Assembly (NCBI RefSeq): GCF_954871325.1
Contig: NC_088775.1
Span: 53,917,561 to 53,981,560, forward strand
Length of the DNA: 64,000 nucleotides
Direction: 5' to 3'
DNA from: Gordionus sp. m RMFG-2023
Taxonomy: Eukaryota > Nematomorpha > Gordioida > Chordodea > Parachordodidae
In this document: positions 12,401 through 25,239 of the stretch, piece after piece
Numbering within the stretch: position 1 is the stretch's first letter
Layout: the number at the start of each line of letters is the position of its first letter
Position numbers and translations under genes: made by a program
Notes under the pieces: model-generated
Database searches by the model: none
The model's input: the letters and a program-made list of their open reading frames with translations, nothing else
What the model was told of the DNA's origin: nothing

Positions 12401-12941
12401 GAGAGTTGTTTAAAGACTTTTTTAAATAAATTATCTTGGCATTTATCTTATAAAATAAAAATATCTTTTGATTGCTAATTATGATATAAGTGATAATAAA
12501 CTGGGATATACAAATGTTTTATTTGATAGACAATTTAATTCAAGTATGATAATATCAAACAACTAAAATAAATCTAAACAATGAAAATAATAAATGTTAT
12601 ATTTAATATTGAGCGTCACATTTTTGCTATTATTTGTTTCTTTTTACAACCCTTTATTTATGATATTTATATATAAAATAATAAAAACAATCATTTATCA
12701 ACGATTTTAAGTTAATCGATTATTTTAATAGATGATATTATAAAGTAAAATAAAAGAAATAAAAAATCAATGGACAAAATAAAAGGTTACTTTACGGGTA
12801 AAAATTAATTTAAAAACTTAGTTTCTCTCAAATTTGAGCTGCTATATTTTTAAGAAAAAAACCCCGAGGCTAAAGTGATAGGAATGCCCCCTCCATACTT
12901 CAAGTTAAGAATTATTTTTCCATCTCATCAGATAAAAATCA
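12401..12941. other. Intron 3, AT-rich
   Basis: No coding segment, repeat or element end was recognised between the tandem repeat and the target duplication of hAT copy 2. Confidence 0.45.
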
Positions 12942-12949
12942 CATTTAAC

Positions 12950-15003
12950 CAGTGGCGTAGACAAGCAAGGGGGATGGGTAGGTTTAAAATTTTAAAAAAA
13001 AATAAATTTTTTTTTTAATTTTTTTCTTATTGCTAATAATTTTATTTAAAAAACGGTTTTCAATTAATAAATAAAATAAATACTATATCAAAATGAAATA
13101 TATTTAAAAAAACAAATAAGAATTTTTAATTTTAAATGATGACATGATTTAAAAATATGTGAAAATATTAAATAACAATATAAATATATTGTAAATTTTT
13201 TCTGGCATAGTTAAATTATATATTCATAAATTTAATAATAAAATATTGATAAACTAATTAGATAGTTTTAAAAATTTTAATTTTTTATCATTTTTAAACA
13301 AAAATCATTTAATTTGGTAAATATAACGAGAAAGTAAGATCTGCAATATGTTTGAGATAAGAGATTTTAAACCTAGAGTAGTGTCTAGATAGTTCAATAG
13401 TAAATATTGATGCATCTACGATTGAGGATTTTTATAAAATAAATATTTTTATTCCTCTTATTGATGCATTTTTATTTCAATTAAAGGAAAGATTTATTAT
13501 TCATAATTTTATTTTAAACAGCTTTATTTTCTTTTGCCGGTTGATTCTGAATACACTTGAAACGCGAGAGGTTATTAAGAAAATCTCAGTGTTTTATTCT
13601 GATGAATTATCAGGATCGTATGATAAGTTATTTTGTGATGTCGAATTTTGGTAAAAAATTTTTGACAGAATAGAGTGCTCTTTGAATGATTTGCAGGCCC
13701 TTTCCATGTGTAATTGCACTTTAGATTCCCTGCCCAAAAACATTGCCTTTTATTTTAGCTACCTTACCGATTAGCACCTGCACTAATGAAAGGTCTTTTC
13801 AACTTTGAAAAGGTTAAAAACCTATTTAAGAAATAGTACCGGTGCGTTTAAATGGATTCGCAATATTAAATATTTATAAGGAGATTATTCTAGATAAAAA
13901 TTCGATTCTAGATGAATTAGCCAAATCTCAGAGAAAAGTAGACCTCTTTTTATGATTATAATATGTTCTTAGTCATAATTTTTTATATTCAAAAATGAAT
14001 TCTTAGTCATAATATTTATATATTATAAAATTTATATATTATAAAATTTATATATTATACTATTTTTAATAAAAATGCATTTGCATTAATAATTATTTAT
14101 CTGCATCTATCCTAATTTTTCAAGCTTTTTTTGAAAAAAATTTACCGGCCCGACCCGGTCCGAATTCATTAAAATACTCAAAATAAAATATAGATGTTAT
14201 ATGGCGTCTAATTTTTATAAATAAAATCAAATATTTTTATTTATAATAAAAAATTTAACATAAAATTGATATATTTAGAAATATTTTAAAAAATTTCCAA
14301 GGCCCGACCCAACCCTGACCGAATTTTTTATAAAAATATTAGGCCCTAACCCGATTTTCCTACTTTTGCACTCTAATAAGAATTATTTACATTTTGTTAA
14401 TAACTCATTTGTATTAATTATAATTGTAAAATTAGATTTTTTTAAATACCGTACAAGAATTACTCATATTTTATTGTATTTTTATTTTTTTTAAAAATAG
14501 TTATTTACAATAAATTTTTAATATAATCTGTATAAAATTTCTACATTTTGAAATTTATTTTATTGTACATTATCATTAAAATAAATACATAGTTAAATAA
14601 AGGGGTTTTATTTATACTAAAGTATTTTAATAATAAATAAAATCTATAATGAAATTCTCTGCAAAATTTTGTTATATGCAAAAATTTAATTAAAATAATT
14701 ATATTTAACATAGAATAAGATATATTGAGTGATCATAAAAAATGGGAGATTTTCTTCTTCTTTCTACACCGAATGGATTGAATTAATTTACAATTGACTA
14801 AACTTTGATAAAATTTTCAAAATAATGCTTTCAGTCGCATATTAATCATAAATGCCAAAATTTTGTTACTAATATTTTTTTCATTTATGCTGGCTACTAT
14901 AGTGGTTAGACACTAATAAAGTACAAAATATTGTCAAATTTAAAAAAAAAAATTAACACCCCCCCCCCCTCCCCACTATGGATCAATCCTGGCTACGCCA
15001 TTG
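12950..15003 (+). mobile_element. hAT element, copy 2 of the CAGTGGCGTAG family
   Basis: Left end CAGTGGCGTAG, right end CTACGCCATTG. The flanking 8 bp CATTTAAC is repeated exactly at 12942-12949 and 15004-15011. Length 2054 bp. Collinear with copy 1: same C-terminal transposase scrap (about 13540-13880), same nested GGCC-type repeat and same G/C runs near the ends. It lies in the same orientation as copy 1, one intron further on. Confidence 0.93.
13540..13880 (+). pseudogene. hAT transposase C-terminal remnant, copy 2
   Basis: Nucleotide sequence closely matches the remnant of copy 1: CTTACCGATTAGCACCTGC encodes LPISTC and the TNERSF segment follows, with one base lost so that the frame shifts near 13795. 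More indels upstream. Only the dimerisation region is left. Confidence 0.8.
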
Positions 15004-15011
15004 CATTTAAC

Positions 15012-15482
15012 CCAACTCTTGCTTATTCGAAATACCCTTAAAACATTTTACGCTTATGATTTAAGAACTTGTGTGGGTGAATTATTAATACATATGTTGT
15101 TTTTCTTATATTAAATGCATTCACAATATTTTTTCGCGGGGTAAAAAATTCCCTATAAGGGGGTCGCGATAAAGTTTCGCTATAATGGGTTCGCGATATG
15201 TTTCGATGAAATGTATTTTACATAAAATTTATTTGCGGCACTCGCGATGATAGCTTTGCTATAAAATTTATTTGCTAAATTCGCGATGAAAGATTAGCTG
15301 AATTACATTGATGCCACCCACTGCGAACATTATGTATTATGTTAATAGATCGATTGTTAATATAACCTTTATATTTTTTTAAACTTTTTCAACTGTTACC
15401 TTATGAAAAAATGTATTAAAATTTCACATGGCTTTTCATTTTTTATTAAAAAAACTTTTTTTAAAATATATCGTTATCTCAG
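15012..15482. other. Intron 3 end with short TCGCGAT repeats
   Basis: Between 15130 and 15300 the words TCGCGAT and TTCGCTATAA recur several times at irregular spacing. No coding content before the acceptor of E4. Confidence 0.45.
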
Positions 15483-15683
15483 ATTCCCTCATACCAACTT
15501 GAATCACTTCACCTTAGGTCACACTTTTCACAATTGGTTGAGTTCGATGAACCCCGGTATTACGTCTAAACCCAATTCCGTTTGCTTTAGTTCTGCTGAA
15601 ACAACCACTGAACCAAAGAAGAATGTCAGTGTGATCTTTAAAAGGGCTGCTTCCACTCCATCCTTCCTAAAATTCAGAAAAAA
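15483..15683 (+). CDS. SLC4A: Anion exchanger exon E4 (linker)
   Basis: Acceptor CTCAG ends at 15482, donor GTACAT starts at 15684. One base completes the Q codon of E3, giving SPHQ-FPHTNLNHFTLG; AE2-type proteins have a similar SFPRNIS-x-SLG motif after their H-x-H block. The remainder (SSAETTTEPKKNVSV, KRAASTPSFLKFRKK) is a polar, serine-rich linker as expected. Two bases carried out, accepted by E5. Weak homology but good phase and base composition. Confidence 0.8.
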
Positions 15684-16789
15684 GTACATGTTTAATAGAA
15701 ACTTAATCAAAAAATAAACAATCAATTCTTGATCAAAAGTTATTATAAAAATATTTTAATTAATAATTTATCTGATCTGAACACAACTTTTTTTCAAAGC
15801 GAGAAAAACTAATACAGTTTAAAAGTCGTATCCTTCCAAACATGTTATTTTAATGCATGCGATTTTGCGTTTTTTAATATCAAACTAGTTTGATATTTTG
15901 TAACGATTAAATGGCCTTCTTTACGATTGAAGTGAATAAATTTTTTTTTAAATATTATATTATGCAGTTTTAAACCAGGTGAAACATATTTACTCAAATA
16001 ATGTATTAGATGAATTGTGGATTTTTTATGCTAAAAGATAAAATAGTTTGATATTGCATCCTATCTTGTTGAGTTTACTAAACACCTTTTCTCTATAATT
16101 TTTAATAAAAGATTTTTTCATTAATTAAGCATCAATATTATATAAATATAATAATGTATATATATTAAATTAAAATAAGGTGTTCAATGAATTTAAGTAA
16201 ATTATGATACAATGAAGGGGGGAATATTTTTAGGCAGATGTTGAAAACGAATAAAAAGATATTATATTTTTCTTCTTGTCATACTTAAACATTAAATTAT
16301 AATAATTTTTACATAATAAAATATAATATTCTTTCTTTCTTTGGCTTAGTTAAAGATATTTTATGTAGAATGATTTTAAACCTAAAATATTCACTTAGTC
16401 AAAATCTTTTATTTTTGGAAATATTGCTTCTTTTTAAAAATTTATTTTTATTTCTCCCTCTTTATTTTATCATATTTGAACCTTAGAAAATTATATTAAT
16501 TTAATATTTAATTCAATTTAGATTTTGCATAAAAGTTATATAAGGAATCTATTAGTAATTACAATATATAATGATGAAAATATATAAAATATCATATATA
16601 ATTTAAGGTGCTTATTGTCATCCAACTAAAGAAACATTATTTGTTGAAATAATTGAAGATGATTAATAATTTTGAAGCTCATTTTCTTCTAAGCTAAGCA
16701 AAGTAAACTTCAAGTGTGATTTAGAAAAAAATTGTTCAATATTTGTATAACATAATTTAATGTTTTTTGGCAAAAAGAAAAATATAAAC
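15684..16789. other. Intron 4, left part, AT-rich
   Basis: Nothing recognised apart from a small run of G near 16217. The 3' boundary of the neighbouring non-LTR element is set by eye only, so some of its tail may extend here. Confidence 0.4.
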
Positions 16790-17403
16790 TTCTCCATTTT
16801 ATGGCGATTTCCAGGTTTACACAGGTAGGCCAGTTTTCTTTCTGATTTTTCTTTTCCATTTTTGACGGTCCTGAGCATCAATATTTGTAAGCTTGTTTCT
16901 CATATCCGCTGCTATCACATTTGTCCACATTATCTTGGGTCTTCCTCTAGGTCTTGATCCTCCTACTTCCATCTAGGTTCATCATTTTACCCAGTCATCT
17001 TTTGTCATACGTTCCACATGCCCAAACCATTGTTAACCAATTGCCAATATCTAGACCATTACTTTCTACATCATTATTATGTACCAATTTTATGCACGTT
17101 ATACAAATGTCATTCTTGCTAGCATCAAACTTCCCTTATTACCGCTACCCATTTCTGACATCTGGTGCATTGGATTGAACTTCTAGCAACTCCTTTCCCA
17201 CCTACACCACAAAGCCACTTGCTAGATTTTTCTACCTTTAGATTTTCCCTACCAATCATCACTGCTGCATTCATTTTCAAGCCCTTTGCTTCCATAGCCA
17301 TCTGTCATCTACTAATTTTATCTCTCAATTCCTCCTCACTGCTTGCAATTAATCAAGGTCATCTGCATATTATCGCTTCCAGGGAAGTCCTTCACGCATT
17401 TCT

Positions 17404-18130
17404 CTAGCCACCACATCCATTGCTAAGATAAATAATAATGGTAACCACGGATTCTTGATGAAGGTCTACCTTCACTTTAAATCTTTCACTATCTCCAGCA
17501 TCCCTCCATACCGCAGTTGTGCTCCCACATACATTGCCATCACTGCCATAACCAACCATTCTTCCACACTTAATTTTCTCAAGCATCTAGTAACCTCGCG
17601 CAGCACTCTGTCAAATGCTTTCTCCAAATAAAAAAACGCATAACACAGTTTCTTTTCCTTCGCAAGATACTTCTGTATTTGTCTCACCACAAAAATTGCA
17701 TCTGTCGTACCTTTCCCCGATGTAAGACCAAACCGCATTTATTTTAGTTTGTTCCCTTATCCGCTTCTCTAACACCCTCTCAAATACCTTCATTGCATAT
17801 TCTAAGAGTTTAATAGCTCTGTAAGACCCATAATCTAAAGGATCACCTTTCCCCTTATATATTGGGATAATTATACTTCTTCGCCACTCCTCCGGGACGG
17901 TTCCTTCTGCAATTTGATTGGCTAAATTCATTAACAATTTAACCCCTAAGTCATCAGGACCTTTAAACATCTCTGATACCACCCATTTAAACCCGCTACC
18001 TTCCCTTTTTCATTTTTTTCACAGCTCTCTTTATTTCGTCCTTGCCAAATTTACACTCTGGACCTTCTACCTTTGCACAACTAACATCATTATCCCATTC
18101 ATTTTCTTCTTCAAAGGTCCTTCCATGTAG
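17404..18130 (-). pseudogene. Reverse transcriptase remnant of the non-LTR element
   Basis: Fragments in order: FKGPDDLGVKLLMNLANQI, VPEEWRRSIIIPIYKGKGD, then FGLTSGKGTTDAIF, EKAFDRVLREV and VKVDLHQES. The EKAFDRV block is the first catalytic motif of the polymerase; the YADD block expected after VKVDLHQ(G)S is disrupted. Several frame changes lie between the pieces. Confidence 0.88.
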
Positions 18131-18465
18131 ATCTTCCAGGTGTTCTTAATACCACTACTATCAATAACCATATTTCCTTCCATATTTTTCGAACGAACCA
18201 CATTTCCCATTCCTTCCACGCATTCCATTTCTTTAACAAACTCCTGCCCTTTTTCTTCTTGCGTCTTCGCTATTAATTTCTTTTCGCCATCTTGTAAATA
18301 TCGTTATCACTATTTCTTTACTATTATACCATTCTTTGAAGTCCGTTTCTTATCCACAGCTTTCGCTACCTCTGGATTTCACCACCATATCTCCTTGCGT
18401 TTTTTATCCATCCACATACCTCCTCAGATGTCATCACCTAAGCTTTTTTAATGGCTTCCCACTTG

Positions 18466-19554
18466 TCAACCCCAATATGTTTGTGCCACCTCCTCCTCCC
18501 TTATCGCCAATATCATATTGAATTGACGTCTAGCATTTTCCTCCTTCAATTTCCAAACCTTCAGCCTTGGGACAAACTTTCTTTTAGTGACCCTGGCACC
18601 TTTAAGAGTAAGATCTCCTACAACTAGTCGATGCTGATTTATACATTCCTCTCCCGGTATCACTTTCACATTTTTTACTATACATCGATCACATCTCCTT
18701 AATAACAAGTAATCCACAGCACTTTTGGTACTACCCGACTTATAAGTCACCAGCTTCTCTGATTCTTTCTTAAACATTGTATTACAAACAATCATATCCA
18801 TAGAATCACTAAAATCTAATATCCTCTCCCCTTCCAGATTTCTCATGCCGTAACTGAATCCTCCATATACTCCTTCATAACCCTCACTACTCGCTCCCAC
18901 ATGTCCATTCAGATCGCCAGCCAGGATAATCCCCTCTTCATTTGCCAGTTTCGATGTCGCCTCCAATAGACTGTCACAAAATATATATTTCTCTTCTTCA
19001 CTTCTTTCAACCTGAGGAACATATGCCCAGATAATATTATATACCTTTCTTCCAAAAATCATCTTGATAACCATTATCTAATTATCTATCCTTCTCACTT
19101 CGACTACTTTGTCCACCAATTTTTCCGCAACCATTACCCCAACGTCAGATTACCATCATTACTTCCTTGTCAGAAGAATTTATACTTTTTACGTGTCTTG
19201 CCAATCGTTTTTGCACCATTATCTTTCCATCTGGTCTCGTGTATGACACACATCTATATACCTTCTATCCAATACATCAACCACTTCTCTCGCTCTACCC
19301 GTCATACTCCCAACATTCCATGTCGCGACCCTTACTCTATCCCAATAAACTGGTTTCTCCACATCAGGTCGTTTATGACCGTCATAAGTTACATTTTCAC
19401 GAATCGTGGTTCCACCAGGTTTCCCATCCTTTTTTTGTCGTATGCTGATGAGGAGGCCCACGGGGTACTTTGGGCTGTCCGTCCATACTTTGTTGTAATC
19501 ATTAGGAATATTTGTAGCAAGGTTTTTACAATCGGATGCCCTTCCTGACATCAA
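18466..19554 (-). pseudogene. Endonuclease remnant of the non-LTR element
   Basis: Apurinic-type endonuclease in two pieces. The N-terminal piece holds RVRVATWNVGSMTGRARE; the larger piece (18466-19074) keeps the AGDLNGHVG motif and YKSGSTKSAVDYLLLRR and ends with QHRLVVGDL, the last catalytic histidine motif. The DNA in between (19075-19218) is frameshifted. Confidence 0.88.
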
Positions 19555-19690
19555 CTCCCTTTTTTACACGAAAAGACGGTGATCCTATTCTAGATTCAGA
19601 CTACAGGGAACCATTTAGACCTCCATTAGTCCCCAAAAGACTTTGTCACTCCCCCACCACGATGAGGCTGAAGGTAGGATTTTGGGAGAG

Positions 19691-20494
19691 AGAAAAAAAT
19701 ATAAGATCATTCATTTTATTTGTTTGCAACATCTGTAAAAATATCCCCTCTTTCACATTAACAGATTGATTAGATAACTATCCACTAGCAGATCAGATGT
19801 TACATGTATCCTAGAATATCTTAGAACAATTACCAACCTTAGTTAATATGACAAATATGTTGTTATTGAGCATAAATTTTTATAGAAATTTTATACAATT
19901 TGCATATAATTATTGAAATATACGTAATATATTTTTACCAATAAAAACCTTGCAACTTATTTATTACACAGTTATGCTTAGTATCTTTTAGTATCATTTT
20001 AATTAGCAGCATCAATATATTTTCTATCTTTTTCCCTTATTTATTCTTAAATGCATCTTTTAATTCAATATTGTAAAACATGTACTATATATTTAATAAA
20101 TTCTTTGCCTACATTTTTTTATGTCATTGCATATTAATGCAAATTTTATAATAAAATATATAAACTTCTCTAGTGAATAATATTTTAATGAAAGTAATCT
20201 ATTTTAGAATTAAGTCAAATCTTTCTCTTAGCTTAGATAATTTATCCTTTAAATTGTACAGGCTATTTGGAAATAATTTGGTCCTATAAGTACTTTATAG
20301 TTTTTTATATTTTATTAAGTAAATACTATTAGCTTTAGAGTAACATTGGTTCCTTTTCTACGTTATAGTACCTTTTTGCACAAATTATTTATTAATATAT
20401 TTTTTAATATAAAAAATCAACTTGGGAAACTAAAATATTTTGTGATTGTTTGTAAATAGCTTTTACCATATATTTCTACGTTTATATTCGCAAG
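19691..20494. other. Intron 4, right part, AT-rich
   Basis: No coding segment, element end or clear repeat found. Confidence 0.45.
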
Positions 20495-20702
20495 GTCCTG
20501 TATCAATGCCAAAACAGACAGCACACAATTTAAAGAAAAGAATTTGATAAATAATGGTCAAATTGAAAATTCCGTCAAAAACAGTGAACGCGACGCTTTA
20601 AATGTCAATGTTTCCAATCAAACTTGTCGAGATTTGCTAGTCATTAGCGGGGAAACTCCTGAAAATTTTCACATCAATAGGACACCCGCTTTGGTAATAA
20701 AG
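20495..20702 (+). CDS. SLC4A: Anion exchanger exon E5 (linker)
   Basis: Acceptor GCAAG ends at 20494, donor GTATTT at 20703. One base completes the lysine codon of E4. The frame reads CINAKTDSTQFKEKNLIN, then NVSNQTCRDLLVISGETPEN and HINRTPALVIK. It is a polar linker with no strong homology, but it is the only open frame in the region with coding-like base use, and both phases fit its neighbours. An alternative donor after GCTTTG would shorten it by 9 bases in frame. Confidence 0.75.
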
Positions 20703-21776
20703 GTATTTCACTCCAAATATTAATCCACCCCCCCCCCAATATAGCAGAGTGCCTTACTTAAAGGGTTGATGTTTTTATCATTAGGAACATCAATAAGAAG
20801 TGTTTTCAGATTATTGAATTGAAAACTCTAACTGCAACCGCCACAGGTGCATTATTTTATTACCCTATTAAAACTTAGTGCGATTGGGATTTTTTTCAAC
20901 TGATATTTAAAATGTAAAAAAAATAAACAAGGGTTAAAGCAAATTGACCAAAATTTTTGGAATCGATTTTTTAAACTTGTCACTATATATATTTATAAAA
21001 GATAATTATTTTTGTAATATTGGTTTGTTTTAAGTCTGCACATTAAATAAATGTTTTGGTTTGGACCTTCCACGCCATTTTTTAAACTGAGATAATTGAG
21101 TTTAAAGTTTATAATATAATTTATGAAATCTTAATCTTCAAATTTTATATAATTTCGATTCAGAATATGATTGTCTATAATCATATACAGCGTATTTTTT
21201 TTTATAAAAATTGCACATAACTTCTTTTGATCAAATAATAAAAGTAAGAGTTGGAGGGATTTTTTGTATCTCAAACTAGTGTTTGCATATTTCCGTTATC
21301 TTAATGTTTTTTAATTAAAATAAAATATAAAAATTATAGATATGCTAGATAATATCCTAATGTTAAGCTTTTGTTTTAAGTAGTTCAACAGCAGCTTAAG
21401 GCCCTACGGTTTGACCACTATCCCCTGGGCCATGCGCAAATCCCTTATTTGGGATTATACATGTGTCTCATCATAATAATATTAATAGTAACTTGCTTAT
21501 TCAAGCAGAAAATAAAATAATAAACAAATACAAAATCCTTAGTAATTTTGTATTATTACCAATTACGACTACCAGCGGACAGTTCGCTTCATTAACTTTT
21601 AGCATTTAAAAAAAATTTAGCTCGCAAAACCAAATCGCAAGCATCTGAACCAATGGAATTCCTACTCCTCAGACAAATACAAATCAATATTCTCAAAATT
21701 AACTACTGTTCCTCTTCCTTTTAAAAATTCAATTATGTTTTTTATAAAATTAATTTTATAGATATTATATATAATG
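20703..21776. other. Intron 5, first part
   Basis: Contains a C run near 20732-20740 and a tRNA-like stretch near 21383-21440 whose complement has a box A-like TGGCCCAGGGGATAGTGG but no good box B. No gene seen. Confidence 0.4.
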
Positions 21777-23675
21777 TAGGGATGTACCGATATTTTTTAT
21801 CGGATCGGATCGGGCCCATATTTCACCTATTTTAAAATATCCTTTATCGGCCAATATTATAAAATGGCGTCTTTACAAAAATAAAATGTTATAAAATTTT
21901 TAAAAAGGTTATATCTAAAATAATTTATTTTTATAAATACGTAATAATATGATTTGTTGTAACACATTTCCATAATGTGAAAAAACTTTCTTATATACTT
22001 AAATAACTTTCCATAATTATTGTTAAAAACATTTTGATAAAAATTTTTTTTAAATATTTTGATATAAATTTTTTAATAATAAAAGTTTTTAAACTTTAAT
22101 GAAGGCTAACGTCAAAGTTATGAATCAAATATAGTTTTTTTATGTTTTGTACAAAGTTTAAGTGGGTAAATGAGAATTTTAAAAAAAATTCTAAGATTAA
22201 AAAACATTTTTTAAATTTAAAATATTATACAATATATTAATTTTACTTTTAGTTATCTAAAGAATGGAAATCAGAATAAGAAATTTGAATAATTTCTTAA
22301 TAAACACGAGTGAAAATTGGAATTTAGAGTTTTCAGATAATTTTTTTAATGATCAATTCGAGACACCAAAATTAAAAAAAAAACATTTATTATTTATTTA
22401 TTTTATGTAAATAAAATATTACACAATACAAATCAATTATAAATTCAATCATTTAAAAGAATGCATCGAATTCCATCTTCATTGAAATTTGTGGTGTGAG
22501 AATAAAAATTTGAAAAATTGTATGTAAAATAACTGATCAAAAAACTCTTAACAATTGCAATAACTTCTATTCGGTTAATGGGTTTAGGAGAATTCGATCG
22601 GTATTGATCTTTAATAATTCCGAAAAATTTTTTCGATCGAATTTAATTTTGGCGAATAGGGTAGTAAAAATATGATATTTGATAATTTTCAATAATTAGC
22701 CTTGCTCTATTTCAGATAAGGTGTATCTAAAATTATATATATAAAGTTAGTAAATAATCGAATACTATATTAACAAACCTGAAACTGGAGATAGATTAAA
22801 AATACTAGCGATAGTAAAATTTGACATTTAAAAATAAATAGAAATATAGTTTTTAATCTGAAAAAAATTATAATTTATGAAAAATTATTAGAAGTTAAAA
22901 TTAAAATTGTCGCAATAGTTTTAATTTAAGTTAAATTACCCGAAGTTTTTAAAAATAATAATTTTTTTTTCTCAACATTTTTTTCCAAGTAAAAAATCTC
23001 AACAAGTTTTTACAATAATTATGGAAAGTTATTTAATTATATAAGAATGTTTTTTCACATTATGGAAATGTGTTTCAACAAATCATATATTTACTGTAAA
23101 ATCGAAATCCATATTTTTTTTAATAATAATAATTAATTAATAAACATCCTGCCATATGTTATTTTTTGCGCATTCTGTTTATAAAAGTGTGCGATAATCT
23201 CTTCAGAATCTGTTTTTAATGAAGCTGGTGATATTGACAGTTACCATCGCCGCAGGCTGATTTCTGATAAATCGGAAATTTTGGTATTTCTAAAAAGAAA
23301 TCTTCGAAATATTAATGTTAAATATTATTTTAAATATTTATTCAAATTTCATAATATATTTGTTTATTACTTATTATGTATATAGATTAATGTTGTTACT
23401 TTGATTTAACATTAAAATTTTTTATATACTTTTAGAATTGCAATAAAATTGAATATAAACTATAACTGATTATTATAATATATTTAAATGACATAAGTTA
23501 TGGTATAATTAAATTATAGATGTTAAATTAATAAAAAGTATATTACAAATTAAAACTATTGGTATTTTACAAAATACAAAATTAGATATGATATCGTATC
23601 GGTAATCGGCCGATATCAATTTAATATCGGATCGGATGGGATCGGACTCCAAAAAGTGATATCGGTACACCCCTA
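21777..23675. mobile_element. Fold-back element with hAT-like ends
   Basis: Ends TAGGGATGTACCGATA and TATCGGTACACCCCTA are complements with one mismatch. Subterminal GGATCGGATCGG and GATCGGATGGGATCGG words are also inverted. Inside, about 21940-22330 and 22700-23095 form further inverted arms, for example TTCCATAATGTGAAAAAA and its complement. The flanks ATATAATG and (A)TATAATAG look like a worn 8 bp duplication. No transposase found. Length about 1.9 kb. Confidence 0.75.
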
Positions 23676-23683
23676 TATAATAG

Positions 23684-24644
23684 TTTTTAAAATAATAATT
23701 TAGGAAAACCATACCCTTTTCAACATATTGTATTTTTATATTAATTTTATGGAAAATAAATATCAGCATTAGCAGTTGGTATAGCTCAATTCGACTTTAT
23801 TTTTTTATATTTTTCAGCCTCATCTTACCTGAGTTTAAAAAATATTCTTCTTCCCGGCTAGATACGAGTTATAAAAATTTCGTAGATTTATGGATTTTTG
23901 TTAAATTTATTGAATGTGAACAATAGTTTCATAGAAAAGTCTTTAGATGAATAGATAATATTTTTTCTATTGGTTAGTTTATACAATTTAAATTTATTAA
24001 ATTGATTCCTATTCGGGAAAAAAATAATTTAGCAAATCCTGACTGGTTTTTCAAAATAATATTATAAAGCCTTTCCTAATACTCGGGCACAGAATTGGCT
24101 AAAATTATGATATTTTTTATTTATTTTATTAAATTTTTAAAATCGATTTATTTAATTTTTATCAAATTTTATAAAATAAAAATAATTTAAAATGCCCTAG
24201 GGAAAATGTAACAGAATCAAAGTTATTAATGAATACATTTATTTATTATATTACATCTATTTTATTTGTAATCCTTTATTAAATAACTAATTCGAGTTTG
24301 AAATTGGTTTTAAATTGAGATTTGACCTCGGAAACGTATTTTCTTTTGCCATCGAGCTGATTTGAACCTGTGCCCGCCCCCATATTGCAGGCAAAGGCTC
24401 TACCTATACACATTACACTTATAAAATAACGGCAATATATTTATTATATATGAAACAAATTAATACCTTTTTTGGATTATTTTTTTTTAAACAATGATTT
24501 TGCTTTAATCACATCTGCTTAACATATTTAATTTTACGTATTAAAAATATCTCTCGCTACCATAATTACTTTATTTTATGAATAATAAATACTATTTTGT
24601 TTTTATCTTTTTTGTTGGGAGATTAATCAGATTTAGACTCATGT
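23684..24644. other. Intron 5, AT-rich, with a tRNA-like scrap
   Basis: Near 24340-24410 the complement contains GGTAGAGCC and GGTTCAAATC, similar to tRNA promoter boxes, but no cloverleaf can be folded. Otherwise featureless. Confidence 0.35.
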
Positions 24645-24652
24645 GATCGAGG

Positions 24653-24869
24653 TAGTGTTGTTAAACGGCTCGTTTTGAGTCTATTTTTAAAAACGGCTAA
24701 CTCAATATTTCATCCAGAATAGTATTACGCAAGCCTGAAGATTTTTTTTATAGAAGGAACAAAGGTTTGGACGTCTATTAGCGAGATCTCAAGGCTTAGG
24801 CAATATTTTTCTGGCTAAAATATTTAGTTAGCCGTTTTTCGGCTCAAAACGAGCCGTTTAACAACACTA
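24653..24869. mobile_element. hAT-type MITE, 217 bp
   Basis: Ends TAGTGTTGTTAAACGGCTCG and its exact complement, extending inward through TTTTGAG. The 8 bp GATCGAGG is repeated exactly at 24645-24652 and 24870-24877. No coding capacity. The size, long perfect ends and 8 bp duplication are typical of MITEs mobilised by hAT transposases. Confidence 0.95.
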
Positions 24870-25027
24870 GATCGAGGTGTGGAGAGGTAGCCGCTTTGAA
24901 CCTCCAGATTTTGTTTTTTATTCATTCAAAAATTGGAATATATTTTTTTATAAATTAATATTATACTCATTTATTACAAATTATTTATTTTTAACTTTTT
25001 TGCATTCTATAAATATAGTGTTGTAAA

Positions 25028-25225
25028 TACAGAGTTTCCCATTCAAGAAAGGAAAAGTCCCAATCTAAAAAGGAAAAGTTTCAATCATAAAAGGAAAAGG
25101 TTAATCAAAAAAGGGAAAGGCCCAATCAAAGAAGGAAAAGTCCCAAAGATTTAGGGAAAAATCCAATCAAAAAAGGAAAAGTGTCAAACAATAAAGGAAA
25201 ATCCAGTCAAAAAGGTCCCATTCAA
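25028..25225. repeat. Minisatellite, about 20 bp unit
   Basis: Roughly nine degenerate copies of CAATCAAAAAAGGAAAAGTC, opening with GTTTCCCATTCA. A smaller array of the same unit, in the opposite orientation, is at about 55190-55310 and also ends in GGGAAAC. Confidence 0.8.
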
Positions 25226-25239
25226 AAATGCAAAATTGT

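Larger units (their letters stand above)
16790..19690 (-). mobile_element. Decayed non-LTR retrotransposon (APE-type, probably RTE-like group)
   Basis: Reading from 19690 leftwards: an endonuclease start (VATWNVGSMTGRAREVVDVL), endonuclease core (LAGDLNGHVGASSEGYEGV), reverse transcriptase (YKGKGDPLDYGSYRAIKLLE, FGLTSGKGTTDAIFVVRQIQ), a cysteine motif (IQCTRCQKWV) and a tail ending in GSRPRGRPKIMW. This order and these motifs are the family often labelled craniofacial development protein 2-like in animal genomes. Many stops and frame shifts. The 5' and 3' limits are approximate and no target duplication was found. Clade placement is from memory of related proteins. Confidence 0.88.

Noticed and set aside
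21383-21440. Minus-strand tRNA or SINE head
   Set aside because: A box A-like word is present but box B and cloverleaf pairing are missing.
24340-24410. Minus-strand tRNA gene
   Set aside because: Only box A- and box B-like words are present; acceptor and anticodon stems do not pair.
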